64,000 nt of DNA from NCBI GenBank assembly GCA_037903355.1, contig JBAJFE010000042.1:2244001-2308000 (forward strand). The letters are read 5' to 3'. A program made the translations under genes and the position numbers. Below, piece after piece: positions 43,502-57,400 of this stretch (position 1 is the stretch's first letter; each line of letters begins with the position of its first letter). Below the pieces are notes generated by a model. It was not told the origin of the DNA. It saw nothing but the letters and a program-made list of their open reading frames with translations, and did no database searches. The DNA is from Trichuris trichiura (Eukaryota; Nematoda; Enoplea; Trichinellida; Trichuridae).

Positions 43502-46500
43502 TTAAGCCTCTTTCAGCCGCCTCAAAAGATCGGCCAAGTCAGTGGCTCCTGCAATACCATCGGAAAGTTTGCCACTATCGTTTGGTCGGGCGACTTCTTG
43601 GGAAGCTGCCTTTGGCTGTTTCGCAGCTCGACGAACCTTCTTTACCGTACCAGGAGTGGCTACATTTGAAGGTGCGTCAGCTCGTTCCCGACTAGCAGCG
43701 AATGCTGATGAACTCCCACGCGGGCGGGCGTGCTTCCTTCGCGTATCTGAAGCGCCAAACATTAAAAATTAAGGCCAATAGGCTGTATGTGAAAGTAAAA
43801 TAAATTATTACGCGATTCGACGCCAGGCGTTTTGAAGCGTTGAGGAAATGCTTGTCCAGTACTCAGAGCTTCCAGAAGGCTGTCCATGACGCCCTCTTCG
43901 CTGTCTAAAAAAATTAACAATGAATTTTTTAAAAATTCAAAAATATGTTATACCATGCGTCATAGCTAGCAATTTGATCTTTTGCTTTTGTCTATCTTGA
44001 CGTTCCTGTTCGGCCAATCGGCGCGCGGCTTCCGCCTGCAACAATCGCTGATGGCGCATTCGAATTTCCTCATTTTCTTTCAGCACGCTCTAAAGATGGA
44101 GAGCAAAAAAATGGCAACAGGTCGACGACCTCATTAGCGACCTCATAAACCGCTTTGAAATTGGACAAGTCGCCAAAGAAGAGCCCAATGGTATACTTTT
44201 TTGGATCGAAGGCGAAATACTTCATCAGGCAGTTGTACGAGTCCAACATCTTTTCATGCATTTTTGCCAACAGTTGATGCTGCTCGCGCGCGTCGGACAA
44301 AAAGTTGCTCATCAACTTTTCAAAACGATCATTCTCGCATTGCAACTGGAACTGCTTCAATTCATTTTCCACCTTTCAAATGCAAAGTTCAAAAAATATC
44401 GCTCGCTCCGCCTGGCGCTTACCAGCTGAATGGATAGCTGCATTTCCTTCAAATTGGCGGCAAGAACGTCGGGTGAAACGTCAGCAGCCGCTTTGACATG
44501 GATAAAGTCGTCGGTGAATCGCAGTTCTTTCGGACATCTATTGCTTATGACATCAATAAGCACGTGCATTAGAGTCTTGGACTGATCGACGGAACGAATT
44601 TCTGTCAGCTAAAGAACAAAAGCTTTTGCAAAATATCATCTGAAAAGAATGAACTTGATTATACTCTATTACCCGATTAATATTTTTAAAGTAAGCCGCT
44701 CAACCCCCACAAGGGTGTCTCGCTCTCTTCAGCGTACGTACGGGAAGTGCACAAAATTATAATAAGTTAAATACTCAGCGATTATTTTTTGCTTTTTTAT
44801 TCTATATTAAACTTTAGAAAAAGATCACACGAATCTTCCTCAGAAGGTAGGTATACTGTCGCGATAGTCAAGGAGTCGCATTCCTATGAAACAGAAAGCG
44901 CTATTATAGATAGTTTTTCGACGCTGAAGATAAGTTCTGAGCAACCATGAAAGTCTTCGGATTTAATAGTTACTTGTCGAATGTGTTCCATCACATAAAA
45001 AGCACAAATAAGATTTTGACAAAAATCAACAAACAGTCAAAGCCGCTCTGCTTTCCGGCTGGAAGCCTCGGTAGAAAATAACAGTTAATTTGCATACCTT
45101 CGAAAGTATTTGAAAATGATATCCGTATGCCAGAGAAGCTTTGGTACTTGAGTTCATGTAGTTTCCCACCAGTAGCAGCAGTTCAAGGAAAATACTGAAA
45201 CCTTTGCTAGTACGAACTTCCTCGCACGCAGCGGTAACCGCGACAATTGACTAAAGGATTATATTTTAGTAAAATAAGATTTAATACGGCCGCAGAAATC
45301 TACAGGCTTAATATCGTCGACCATTTCGGCAAACTTCAGCTTAAAACATATACATTGCAGTCTGGGCTTAAGGCGTCTAATGGACACAAGCTGAAATTGA
45401 ATTGATCAAAAGTGATACATATCGCAAGGCGGGAAAAGGTGAATACCGTAAGAACGAATTGCTCCACATCAGCCAAGGAGTCCAAGCGGTCACTGAAGGC
45501 TTTAAGCTTTTCTACCGATTCACCGTCGGGAAGGTTTATGATTAGCTGTTGTAGAGCGCTTTCCGAGAGCACTGATTCGTCTATTTCCAATATTGCTTTT
45601 TTCCATTCGATTGCAGACATCTTCGTGGAGCCTTGCAGGATGTCTACAGTCAAGAAAAAGTTACCAAAAAATATCTTCAGGTTTTAGGCACAGCTTTTGC
45701 TAACCAAGAGCTTGCGCGGCCTTATGCTCAAGCACTTGCAACGTTTTGACCTTTCGAATATTTGCCTTATTGACGCCGCTGACCGCTTAAAAGAAATAAA
45801 CAATCGAACGAAGCAAACAAAAAACAAACCAACCGTTAGCCGTGGAAAACTGCAGTTCAAGAATTTTGAACAAATCGTCAGATTTCAGTTTGTCTTCTTC
45901 GCTTCTGGTCCAAAATGCGTGCTCACTCAATTCGCTTGGCTTTATCTGGACAAAGGAAAAATTCAAACGTAGCAGAATAGGTAAACCCTTCTTCTGCCGA
46001 CTTATTTCGCGAATACACTAATAACAAGTCGCGCAGCTAAAGGACTTTAGCTTTAACTTGCTTAGAACTACAAAAACCAAAATAAAATAAAGCATTATAG
46101 CTCAAAAAACCGCGAGACTTCAGTTTCTTCGCCTTTCACTTACTGACAAGTTAAAGTATAAAAAGTGTTGAGAAGAAAGAAAGACTTCGAAGCGGATCGT
46201 TCAAAGCATACTTCAAACGTTACGTTATTACGCTAGTCACTCCCGCTGCTTCTTCTTTACGCGTTTTGTTATTTGTTAGAATACTTTGTGAAATTTTACA
46301 ATTCATCTTACGATTCTCCAGTTGACTTTACGCAACGTTGTTTCAGGTTTGTACGGCTGCTTCTGCTTAAGAAATGACGGTAAACTAGGTGGCGCTGATG
46401 TCGTTGAGCCTCCAATGGGCGGAAAGCGAACCGTGCTGTTCGCAAGCATAGGCGGAGGGGGTGGAGGCACCATAGACCCTGGCCCCGGGGGTGGAGGCGG

Positions 46501-49458
46501 TGGTGGAGGCACACCTAAAATTTGCATAGAAGAAGGTAAACATCTTCGCTAACCGTTTCGAAAAGACACCTGTGGACTTGGACCCTGGAAGTGACGGAGG
46601 TGGAGGTGGAGGCGGTGGCGGCGGCGGTGGGGCAGCGGAAGGCACAACACCTTGGGTGTCCAGCTTGCCTTTGCTTTTCAATGAATCACTTCTGGACAAA
46701 AATTGCACCGTACCCGGCGACAGCGGTTCCGTCAATGGAGGCAGTGAGTTATCGCCATCCGAGTCGATCTAACAAGCACAACTTCTTTTTATAAACCAAA
46801 AAAGGTAATATCGGAAAGCAGCAGTACATATTTTCTCAAAGAATTCGCCTCGGCTTCGTACTCAACCATTTTTTCCAACACTTGAGCAAGCTTGGCTTGA
46901 AGTTCTTGCTTCTCCGTTATCAATAGTTCAAGCTTATGCCGCATGTCGCTTGATAAAGGTCGTTCCAAAGATTCGTATCGGTTGCCCTCCATTACCTTCT
47001 CTTAAAATGACCGACTGTTAAAAAAATGCAAATAAGCTGAATGCGCCAACCCAAAACATCTTCTATGTTCAACGAAAATCTTTTGTTTTGCTGATATCCA
47101 TAATCATAACAGCTTCTGTTCAAAACTGTATACGACACCATTTCTTCGATCAGCTTGAAATAAGCAGTTCTACAATCTATTCCATTTAAAAAAAGCGGTG
47201 GACAACGTAGACGTCACTTCGTTTGCTCATCCCCGCGCACTAGGAGTAAATGCTGCAATATGCTAAGGAATGGAAGTAATGTAGGCGTATTCGAAAGCGA
47301 TCTCTCCAACATGTCGTAACATTTTCGCGGGGTGTCCATTTCAACGCGCAAGTTTTCATGCTGCTGGTAAAGATCCTCCAAATCTGCATCTCTATGCTCG
47401 GTGAATATCTTCACTTGCAACTTCAAGTCTTCGCTCTCCGACGCTTCCAATATCTGCAGTTCCGAGGTGTTTTTCAGCTATTACAAACGCCCAATCGTAC
47501 TTCTATAAGATCCGCCAGTCCTGCTCGCATGAAGTCGTTGCTAAGATGCAATCTGAGGTCAAGATCGTCGGATATGATAACAATTGCATTGACCAATTGC
47601 ATGCAGGCGTTCTGAAGGAAATTCAAATTTCCAAACTAGGCGCTCAAGCGGCTTATTGTTCACCTGAAGAGCCGGATTGTCTGTAATCGCCAGAGCAGCT
47701 AGAATAGGGGCCAATTTCTTGCGACCGTCACTGTCGTTAGGACAGCTTAGAGCCTCGAGCACTTTTTCATGCCTGCAACCATGCCGCGTAAGCATTTGCA
47801 TCAATTTTAATAAGTTGAGCGGAGACGAACCCGCTTTGCGCGCCATCGTTCCTTGCAGGGACAACGCATATGGCGGCTAATAGTTTTACCACGTCGATCA
47901 TTGTGCTTTGGACGTCCACTGACAGGGACTGGACAAGAGTACGACATGAATCTGGGTGACTCAAAATTTGACCAAGACCATACTAAAAGCCATTTGATCA
48001 CCTATACTGTATAGACAAAGCATATTTCATGTCGGGCTTACGTTGTTGTTCATAAAAGCTCTCAAACATTTAACGCACTCGTGTTCTGACTGTTGGAACA
48101 CTAATTGTCCATTATTTCTAGAAATAACTGGACAATAACGAGTCTTCCAAAAGCTTATGGAATACTGAGAAGTCCAGCTAAGAATGCCAAGCAGCATGTT
48201 CAACCCTTGTCTTCCGAACTGCTTTATCCAGCTGGAAGAATAATGAAAAAAATCAATGGGGATCAAAGGCGACAGGTCGCAAACCTGATTGGATTATTCG
48301 ATAAGGCAACGCGCAAGGAACGCAGGGTCGCCAGAAGCTTGTCGGCATTTTCGACGGAGCTTAAAATTCTTATGTAGTCTGCAGGATCGTCGCATTTCAC
48401 TTTGCCGCCACGCTTGAATTATGACAAGTCAGAGAAAAAAAACAACAAACAAAATGGGCAGCCCTAGCACGTACGACAGTCTGGTCGGTACGGATCTTCT
48501 GCGAAATCATCACCCGCTTTTGTTCCAGAGAAACTTGGCGAAGAGGCTCCTTTTTGGATTCCGTTAAATTCATATCCTCCTACAAAAAATGAACGCGTGT
48601 AGTACGGTAGAAAGCGACGTCACGAAAAAGTGAACGTACGCTTTTAAAATATGCCAAAACTGAATAAAAGCAAGGAAAAATTAAAAATTAGCGAACTGGC
48701 CGGCACAAGCGCCAATGGAAGACTTGATGAATGCTTGGTAGCGTATGACTGTGAAATACGCGTCTTTTTAGCTTGATTCTTTGCATTTGCCAGAAGTTAC
48801 TGTACTCCACTTTTTGAAAATCAGGTAAGCATAACGAAATTCAAAAAAATTGTCATATCGTACGACTGCCAGCTTTGCTGAGCATACTACGAGTGAACGA
48901 CCAAACAATGTTCTGGTACGTTTAAGCAAAGACGAGAAAGATTACAAAGTTTAGCCAATCCAAAAAAAATAAGTATGGCAACACGACGAAGAGATAATTT
49001 CAACGCGGAGTGTCTAGTTGCTTTTCGCCTTTCACAACTTTATGCAAATTTTTTGTAATTCAAAATTTGACGCCTGCAATGGAAGAGAAATTCGTTGGGC
49101 TATTGCGCTACAAGCGAACACAAGTTCAACGCTGTCGGATTAAAATTCAAAACGACTTTTACGAAATAAAAATGTAACCACTGCTTACCAGCATATCTTC
49201 GAATATAGCTTCCACCTGGACACGATCCAAAGAATCGATGTCAAAATGGGAAGGCAACGTAGGCAGCGACGTTGTGGACTGATACATGTCGTCCTGAAAA
49301 GTTACGAGCAAACGTACTGAAATGATTAGTACAGTTTCGCCTTGTCCAACCACAGAGTGCTCCGTCTCGTTAAAGTTATCTTGGGACAAATCGCTTGGCA
49401 TTCTACGATGTTGCCTCGCTTTGTTGTGACTTCGGAAGGAGCCGCTCACTTTGCCAAA
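43502..49458 (-). CDS. dia: Diaphanous-related formin
   Basis: Twenty-four exons join in phase to 1,150 codons. In order: 49333-49458, 49189-49293, 48475-48579, 48285-48412, 48166-48231, 48042-48117, 47831-47982, 47664-47772, 47501-47611, 47218-47477, 47051-47169, 46828-47000, 46570-46768, 46312-46514, 45834-45945, 45705-45785, 45447-45643, 45304-45390, 45098-45250, 44423-44608, 44142-44372, 43954-44089, 43812-43904 and 43502-43746. Domains: GTPase-binding/FH3 armadillo region (about 80-415, with EDMNLTESKKEPLR and CVKCLRAFMNNN), coiled coil (455-510), FH1 with runs of 12, 8 and 6 prolines (about 560-605), FH2 (about 630-1035, with LLVGNYMN and VTAACEEV), and DAD GVMDSLLEAL followed by basic residues (about 1043-1075). 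It nucleates and elongates actin filaments and is opened by Rho. Most introns are 40-110 nt. The exact start is uncertain: an ATG lies inside exon 1 (MPSDLSQ), and a possible leader exon ends at a GTAAGTG donor near 49739. Confidence 0.94.
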
Positions 49459-50756
49459 CTTGAAAAAGAAAACAATGTCACAAAGGGAATACATTCAAAA
49501 AAAAAATATACAAGCATCTAACACCAAACAACCTCAACTGGTCTTTCTGAAATACAAAGCATCAGTGGACTTAAATATTTGTAAAATGGAATCGTTTTAT
49601 CCTTACAGGACACGTCATCACCAATTGCAATTAACACTGGACATCCTAATACACTTCGCGCTGTGTGATTTCGGTATGAATACCTTTACGTTGATGATGC
49701 GCTTGTTATTTCAAACTTTCTTCGTCTTACACTTACCGAAGCGCAAAAGGCGCCCTAATAACTTAAGCTAACGAGTTCGGTTTCACTGCTTGTTACTGTT
49801 TAGTTTTGAAAACGGAAAAATGCAAATTTAACGGGCACGGTTCGCGACCATTCAAGCGCATTTGTTCGAAACGTTTTTGCTCAGCGTAATCAAACAAGAA
49901 TAGACCGCAAGAGCGAACTTCGCACTTTAAAACCTATTTTAAGAGCGGAGTTCAACGCTTACTGCAAAATAGATTTCCATGCATGAATTTAAGAAGCTAC
50001 GGTTAACGTCGTCTTAAAGGCATAGCAAAACTTGTTCGTATTGTTCCGCTATTCCGTAACGAAGGAAAAGCAAGGGCTCGCACTACCCATCGATGGATCG
50101 CTAATTAGCGAGGAACAAAGAAAAATGAATTTATGGATAATTCTGAAGTTCGGACATTCTCTCATTAAATCATCAATAACAAATGTTTTTGTAGGGAGTT
50201 TTTGCTTTCTTCTTCGTGCAAGTTCAATGAATGCTATATAGCTACACACCTCGGTAAGCAAGAGGCCGATAACTACGCGCGACGAGCGGCGGATGCGCTC
50301 CAGAGATAAAAGATCAGTTGAACGAAAAGCAAGCTAAGCAAGACAACAGGTTTCAACTTCTTGATTTTTGCCCAGTTGGAATCATTATACTTTTTTTTAT
50401 GGGAGGGAAGGGCCGGGGAATTGCGGATATGATCCTATTTCATTCGAAAACGTCACCCAAAAGAAGCATACCGCCCCCCTACTAACGCCACGCCTGCCGT
50501 TACCGACGGGCAAAAGATGGACTGCCTAATAACAAAGACAGTAATTCTAAAAACTTAACATATTCATGCCGAACAATGCTATAAAATATGATTGCGAGTT
50601 TATTGTTCATATCTGTCAAACAAATGACTCAACGTCACTATTTTGCCATTAAAGTCAGACAGTTATTTTCGCATAAAACATCACAGCTTCGAACAGCGTT
50701 TATGCGCTCTTAGCGAGTGATAATATGACAAAACGCGAAGCTGAGATAACATGTAG

Positions 50757-50790
50757 TGACGTCACTTCAGTGACGTCACTGTTGACGTCA
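50757..50790. promoter_or_regulatory. Three CRE octamers in 34 bp
   Basis: TGACGTCA at 50757-50764, 50771-50778 and 50783-50790, all perfect. This is the full palindromic site of CREB/ATF bZIP factors. No gene start could be tied to it, although an AT-rich ATAAATAAAAG lies about 35 nt downstream. Confidence 0.5.
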
Positions 50791-51365
50791 AAGTATTAGT
50801 CAGAGACAGATCGGCAATGCCATAAATAAAAGTAGGACTCAGCATAACATGTGGCTTTGAAAGCCCGCCTGTTTGGTAACAGCCGTTAGTAAGATTGTTC
50901 TTTCTAGCGACTTGTTGAGCCATTGTGTCAATACTACGAAAATATAACGGAGGCAGAAAAAACTAGAGTAGGACACAGTCATCTCGGTGAAAATGATAAT
51001 GAAATGAGACTAACCAATGACGTTACAAGATTACCGATGATAATAAAAAATGAGCAATATTACCTATGCTGCTGACTCACCAAATAGGTAAAAAGGCAAC
51101 CTTGCTTCTTAGAAATTACGCGTATAGCAGGTTTGCCACACTGATAGTTTATATTAGCCTATTCAGTTACTCAGTTTGTTTAATCAGTTTCAAATGTTTG
51201 CCTCTTATGGATAGAAAACGTTTATGCACATTATTCAATATTGAAATAAACACGTTCCAGAACGATGGAGAAATAAGTTTTCGTTTATTTATTTCATTTA
51301 CTTTTTCTCATTCGTCTACATGCCATACTTATTCGTCGAGTGGTACTGTGAAATAATATACCCGG

Positions 51366-51407
51366 AAACAATGGCGAGTTATCGCAAACGATAACTCGCC
51401 ATTGTTT
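51366..51407. repeat. Perfect 19-bp inverted repeat with 4-nt loop
   Basis: AAACAATGGCGAGTTATCG (51366-51384), loop CAAA, then its exact reverse complement (51389-51407). No coding context. Confidence 0.92.
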
Positions 51408-52453
51408 TCTACGCGAAAGCTCCGTATACTAAGGTAGCACAGAAAACTGGCTGTCTCAAGCAGTAGAACCAGCATACATAGACGTGTTGACAACGACTAA
51501 GCGATCATCGGTCAATCGGATCACGTAAACATCTTACAGAAACAAAACGCGATTATTATCTCTGGCGAAGTGTTCGAACGAACTGACGCCGCGAAAACAC
51601 GTTATCCGTTTTAAAACTCTACTTTAGGAGACTTAATCGACAGAGGAAAAAAGAATAGTAGACAAGAATAGGTTATGCGGCAAATTAAATGAATTTAGGG
51701 TTTTTGAAAACGTACTTTCGTCGCTATACTTAAAAGATAACTGAGAGGTGCATACCTAAACAAGACTTAAAAGTTGGCCATGTACAATAATATACAGTAA
51801 GCTCTTTATAATTACAGTTACCAGCCGGAAAGAAAAAAAATACAAGAGTTCTATAAGTTCATGAAGAAGCATCTCGTAGGCTAACAGCCGCCTTTGCAGT
51901 GTATCTGTTCAGCTAATATATTAAACATACAAAACAATACAAAGTTTAGACGTTCAGTTTAAGGTAGTCAAGTTAAAGATAAACATGGTTAATAGATGTG
52001 ACAGTGAACCTTGAAGAACAAATTCATTGTAGCAAAAAGGAATCACATTTCCAGACTTTGAAACTTAAAAGATTTAAAAAAACGAGCTAACAACGCTTAG
52101 AACCATTGCTCATACTTGACAGCCTTCGCTCTATCTGATGCTTCAGGCAGAGCTAAGGACAGGCGCTATGTTGCCTACATTCATCAGAGAATGAATCACC
52201 TATCTACACAGCAATCTTTGCGTTCGAATTCTATCACTCCTTTATCTCCAAACAGCAGCACCACTTCGGAGCTTACAACAAAAGCAAAGCCTTTTCTTAA
52301 ATTTTCACTACGTCTATTTTATCTTGTCCAAACTGAAGTCGTTTCCAACACTGCGGAAAATTGCGCTGTCGAAGCTGAAGTAAAATTAGCTCGCGGACAT
52401 TGAAGCGAAAAGTTTTCGATTACTTTCTAAGCGAAGAAAATATAGAGATAATG

Positions 52454-52597
52454 CTATTCGCCAATCGCCATTCGTAATTTTTCGTTTGCCCTTCGGATCA
52501 TCGGCGAAGCTATGTTACGACTGTGAATGAGAGAGTTCGAAGACGCCTTAGGCTGCTCGCTATCATCAGCTCTCAGACTACGTCGCAAAGAAGGAAG
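52454..52597 (-). CDS. Possible terminal exon of an unrecognised gene
   Basis: After a good acceptor (TTTTAATCGCAG) the minus strand is open for 47 codons to TAG: LPSLRRSLRADDSEQPKASS, then NSLIHSRNIASPMIRRANEK, LRMAIGE. The Ser/Arg-rich composition with an acidic patch looks like a real protein tail. No upstream exon or family was identified. Confidence 0.35.
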   Translation of the reverse strand, partial: LPSLRRSLRADDSEQPKASSNSLIHSRNIASPMIRRANEKLRMAIGE

Positions 52598-54495
52598 CTG
52601 CGATTAAAATAAACAATAGTGACATTCAACAGCGTTTCAGGCTACAATCCTAACCAAAGGAGAAAAAATTTAATGGCGAACAGATGAACAACGTAACGGT
52701 ACGACCTTCCATAGTAGGTAATTATGCCTATCGCAAAACCAGATTCTCGTGTCAGTCTACACACACGCTGCGCGATCATTCCGGTTCGCTGTGTGGCATC
52801 GAATTAACTATTCTTCCCTGATCAGTTACGAGCAGTTCGTCGTCACAACAACAATAATCAGGAGGCATACAGACTTTGTGAACCCTGCTTAGAGTGCATT
52901 TACGTTAGGACGGAGCGTAAAGGTCATTGAAGTGGCCTGTTGGTCATTTTGGTGCAGACTTCCAGGAAATATGCTCCTTCTATTATAATGTACGTGTTGC
53001 AACATGGCATTGACAGAATGAGGGTAAATTCATGTAATACTTTAAAAAGAACATCGACTCGTTTTTTAGCGTATAGTCAGTCAACAAAATAAGCACACGT
53101 CCGAACGACCCATTTTCGAAAAGGAAGCTTTAATCTGGCACTTTCTACACGAGGCATTCGTTGCCAAACGCAAAATACGCAAGCTAAGCAGTTGTTAACT
53201 TGTCTCTAAGTAGTTAGCAAAAACTCTACAACAACTTTACGCTACGCTATTCGTTATCCAGGGCGAATCAATGAATTTAAATAGGAAAATTGTTTAGCAA
53301 AGTGACAATAAAGGACTTTAGAGCACGCATCTAACCGCTGTCGACTTAGAATTCAACAGCGCTTACAGCGTTCCCGAACAATGACTAAGCGGGAAGAACG
53401 TATTGCCGCACACGTATTATTAAACCGCACTATTCTTCTGGACACGGAGAATGACAAGGACATTAACGCCTCGTCAGCCCTAACCTAAGACGAATAAATA
53501 GGACAATGAAAAGCGCACCGATGGCACAAGTGTTGTGCCTGTAAGGGAAGAAAACCCAGCTCCTAGATTGCAGATTAAGATTTAAAAAAGAGAACAATAT
53601 TTTAAAGTTATTATTCCTCGCTGCTACCAAATAACTTGTATATTACTTACGAAAGACCAGCTTTTGTCGCGTCCTCCAGGCTGCATTGCGCACCGCACAA
53701 ACGAAAAGCAAAACAACGACGAGGAAATAACAAAAAAAGATACAACTCAAGCGTTCCTTCGATTACAGGCTAAACCAACTGTCGATGCGGAAGCGTCGGA
53801 GATAAAGCGCAATGAAATGTTTAAAATATACAGTAAACAAAAGTGAAGTGCAAGTTTTAATAATCTAATGATGGAAAGAAAGGATGAATTGGGAAATGCG
53901 CTACTTATGCAGGCGTAAAGCAATTGCTTACGCATTGAATTGAAGTGCAAATGTTCAGAAACAGCTTTGTGGTTCGATAGGACGATTTAAATTTTTCAAA
54001 TATATCGTTTGGCGCCGGAAGAGTAACTTTGTTGTTCGAAGCAACAGAAATCAACTGTGAAAATGAGATTGTATATTTTTGATAAAGTACTATTCGCTAT
54101 TACCTCAGTAACTTTCTCAAAGTTTTGATAGGGCAGTTTTCCGAATCTGGTTACCTGAACGCCTCAGGACTACTGTATGGAAGCTAAAAGTTTGTTTCGA
54201 ACTAAACTGTTCGGTAAAAGGCATATTTAGACTGCAGTTTAGCAGCTGCAGGCTCGGGATTACATCCCGTCAAAAATTATTTCAATTATGCAAATTTTTT
54301 TAACAAAAATAAACCCCTTTAAACAGCCCACTTTCAATTCTGGCATAAATGCGCGACAGGTAGTGTTGGCTGTTTTGGCAAACTAGCTAACCCTTGAGAA
54401 GTACGCGATTTTATTGTTGCGTACTGTACCTGTAGCCTGCGCATCATTATATTTACGGTAATAATTGTTGGAATTTGAGCATTGAGGAAGCAGTT

Positions 54496-57400
54496 ATGGT
54501 GAAGTTTTTCGTTGGAAACTTAGCTTCCAGCGTGCAAAGTCAGGATCTAAGGCAATTGTTTGAACAGTATGGCGCCGTTGCCGAGTGCGACGTGGTCAGA
54601 AACTTTGGATTTGTGGTACGTAACAGTTGGGTCGTCATTGTTATTTCCTAGCCGTTTCGCTGTTTTCTAGCACATGAACGACGACCAGGAGGCTCGGAAA
54701 GCCTACGAAAGTCTGAACAAAATCACTTTTCACGACAGGTCTCTTCATATTGAGTATTCGACGAGCAAGCTGAGAAAGGCGCCGGGAATGGACGAAGTGT
54801 GCTTTCGATGCGGCATGTCGGGCCATAAGTAAGCTTCCTTATTAGCGAATCGTTTTTCCATGCGTTATTCCGCTTACAGAACGAACAATTGCCCGCAAAA
54901 GACTGGTGGGAGTAAGTCGAATCTTTCAGGCGGCAAAAGGCCTTCGGAGTGAGAAAATCAGCATGCCATTTTTGGGGAACTGCTTATGATTTTTTGTTTG
55001 CTTAAGGTATTCCGGAAACATACCTGCAAAACGTGCTGGTTTCTCTCCCGTCGGCCTATCGAACGATTGTGGCGCAATGGTATCGCGAGTGAGCGAAGAT
55101 CCTTTGATTCCAATGCCGCAGGACAGGTTTGTCATCTTTCCTGTCACCGTTGTTTTTCACTTATGTCAACAATCGTGCTGCAAGCGAATCTATGTTAACT
55201 GCGATTCATAGGTCATTGTACCAATAACTGCTTGACAACGTTTCCTGTATCGCAACTTCTTACTTCTAAAGCAAGAAAACTGACGTTTTTTTGAAGCGTA
55301 GTTCTGAAAAACTCACTTGAGAGCTGTCAGTCTTTCACGATTATATCAAAGGCCCCTTTTAAAATATAAAACAGCGAGGTTCCCATCTTTTCGTTCAAAA
55401 TATAAATTTTGCAAGTTCTGTCCGTGCGGCTGCCGCGGCCAAGCTTTTATTGAAAAATAGGCATTCAGTATACGAGCAAATTGAGGAAGCTGTATTCACA
55501 TGTTTGATTTTCTGCGTGGTTAATCAAGGATAACAGTTGGGCCAGCCTTTCCCAACGTGTACGTGCGTGTATCCTCCTTATGTTCGTTTGTAGAATCCCC
55601 TCAAGGATACCCTTGCAGTGTTACGTTAATTTTGAAAAAGTAAGGCCACCCTTAATAATTAGTTTTCTGGAATTGTGAGTATTATAAATTCATTTACCGA
55701 CCCAGAAATGTCGGAACCCGTGGCCTAATGCAGTCATGATTGATTACGAGTCGATCGTGTAAGGGAAGCTACTGTTTACGCAAACACCTGTACAAACGTT
55801 GCAGCGCTTGTTCAAACAAAGACCAAGCGGAAAAAACAAGCAATGACTAAAGGAATTAGATATATAAAACCAGATTCTTCAAATTTTTCACATCCCAAAT
55901 CTGGGTGTCCTTTGTTTGAACAGAGAAAGGATGAGATAGTCTCGTGAATAGACAAGGTGTTTGTTTCCCCTTAGAAGTAGCTTTACATTACGTAACTCGT
56001 ATAATCAACTCGCTATATTGTTGATCTCGACGTGAAATACGTTTTGCTGTCCATCCTGAAAACGTCCCTGTATTTTTATTTCCCGTAGCTTTTGAGATCA
56101 TCCCTACGGTTGTAAGTAGAAGCCATTTTTAACTAAAAGCCAGAAATTTGCAGTTTTTGGCGCCCAGGCGATGTTGTCCCTTTAAGGAATGACTCAGGTC
56201 GTTTGCCTCGCGTTCATCGTCGCAGGTCCGAAGCTAAAGGAAGTGAATTGACTCAGCCTACGCCCGAAGCGGTTTTCTACCATTTTTAGGCAGTAATGGC
56301 TTGTTTTCTTAGACTAGTTGCGAATCGTCGCTAAGGCAATAAAGTTTTGCATGACGCTTTCTTATTCGAGCTTCGTTTTAACCACTCACTGACGTTGTAC
56401 CTGCAAGTAGTATTAGCTGTAGAAATTGTGTGCGAAAGTAGTGCCGTTGCGTGAACGTTTTCTTCAAGTTTCTGTACGCTGCTGTATCAATCACTTAATA
56501 TCGGAGAAGAATTTGCATGCTGCTCACTACTTTAGGTTTCCAAGTGAGAACATTGATCATTGACCTCTCAGCGTCATTTCAGTGTCATACTTTTTTTTAA
56601 AAATATTTATTTTAGTCTTATCTTCTGCAGTTGGCTACTAATACTGAAAACCGTATGCTATACCGGAGAAGTGATTACCTGTAAACATGAATGGAAAAGG
56701 TCTTAGTGGGAGGTCTTGTGTAGCAGTTTTTCATACGAAAATCGAAGGTAAATGGTCGCTTCAGCCGGGTTAAGGTCAAAATCCCGAATACAGTATGACC
56801 TCCCTAATCCGGACCCTTCTCTAATCCGAACTCGTGGAAGAGAACAATAGAATGACCGTATACATTAAAGATAATTAGACTATCTGTGCAAAACGGACAG
56901 TCACTTGGCGGCAACGGCTATAAAGACAGTAAACAACCTGCCAACTGGCCTTTCGGTATACGTTAACATAGGCGCAGACCAGGCACGGCTTTGCCGAACC
57001 AATCTCGACCAATAAATTGCTTGCAGCAAAGCATCGCGAGATCTAAGTTTCCCCAAATAAACAGAATTGTGAATCAAAACTTGGTGTTTTTCAGTCGTAT
57101 AAAACTGCAATCTGTTCTCCTTTAACGCAGTGATCGGCCGCTAACTCAATTTCTTTTCGAGCCAAGAGAGCCGGCCAGCAATTAAGAGTATGAAGAGATA
57201 AGTTCATAGCAACTATTTCCATGTCGCTTCGCGGTACTGAGTCCTTACCATTTAAGAAACTGGTTTCTGCTGATCAGACGGACTTCGCTGCCCTCGTTAA
57301 GCTATTCACCACTTGCAGAGACTGACGTCGCTCTGTAGACACCAGGAACATGCATCTAAAATTACATTACCTGCTTTTCTGTGACCTACTGTAAGCCTCC

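Larger units (their letters stand above)
49459..54495. other. Region without a firmly recognised gene
   Basis: Contains a triple TGACGTCA cluster (50757-50790), a perfect 19-bp hairpin (51366-51407) and a candidate terminal exon (52454-52597, minus). Plus-strand frames at 52116-52403 and 53664-53846 look partly protein-like but have no domain. Confidence 0.4.

Noticed and set aside
46572..46772. Glycine-rich plus-strand open frame
   Set aside because: Antisense of the formin FH1 polyproline codons, not a gene.
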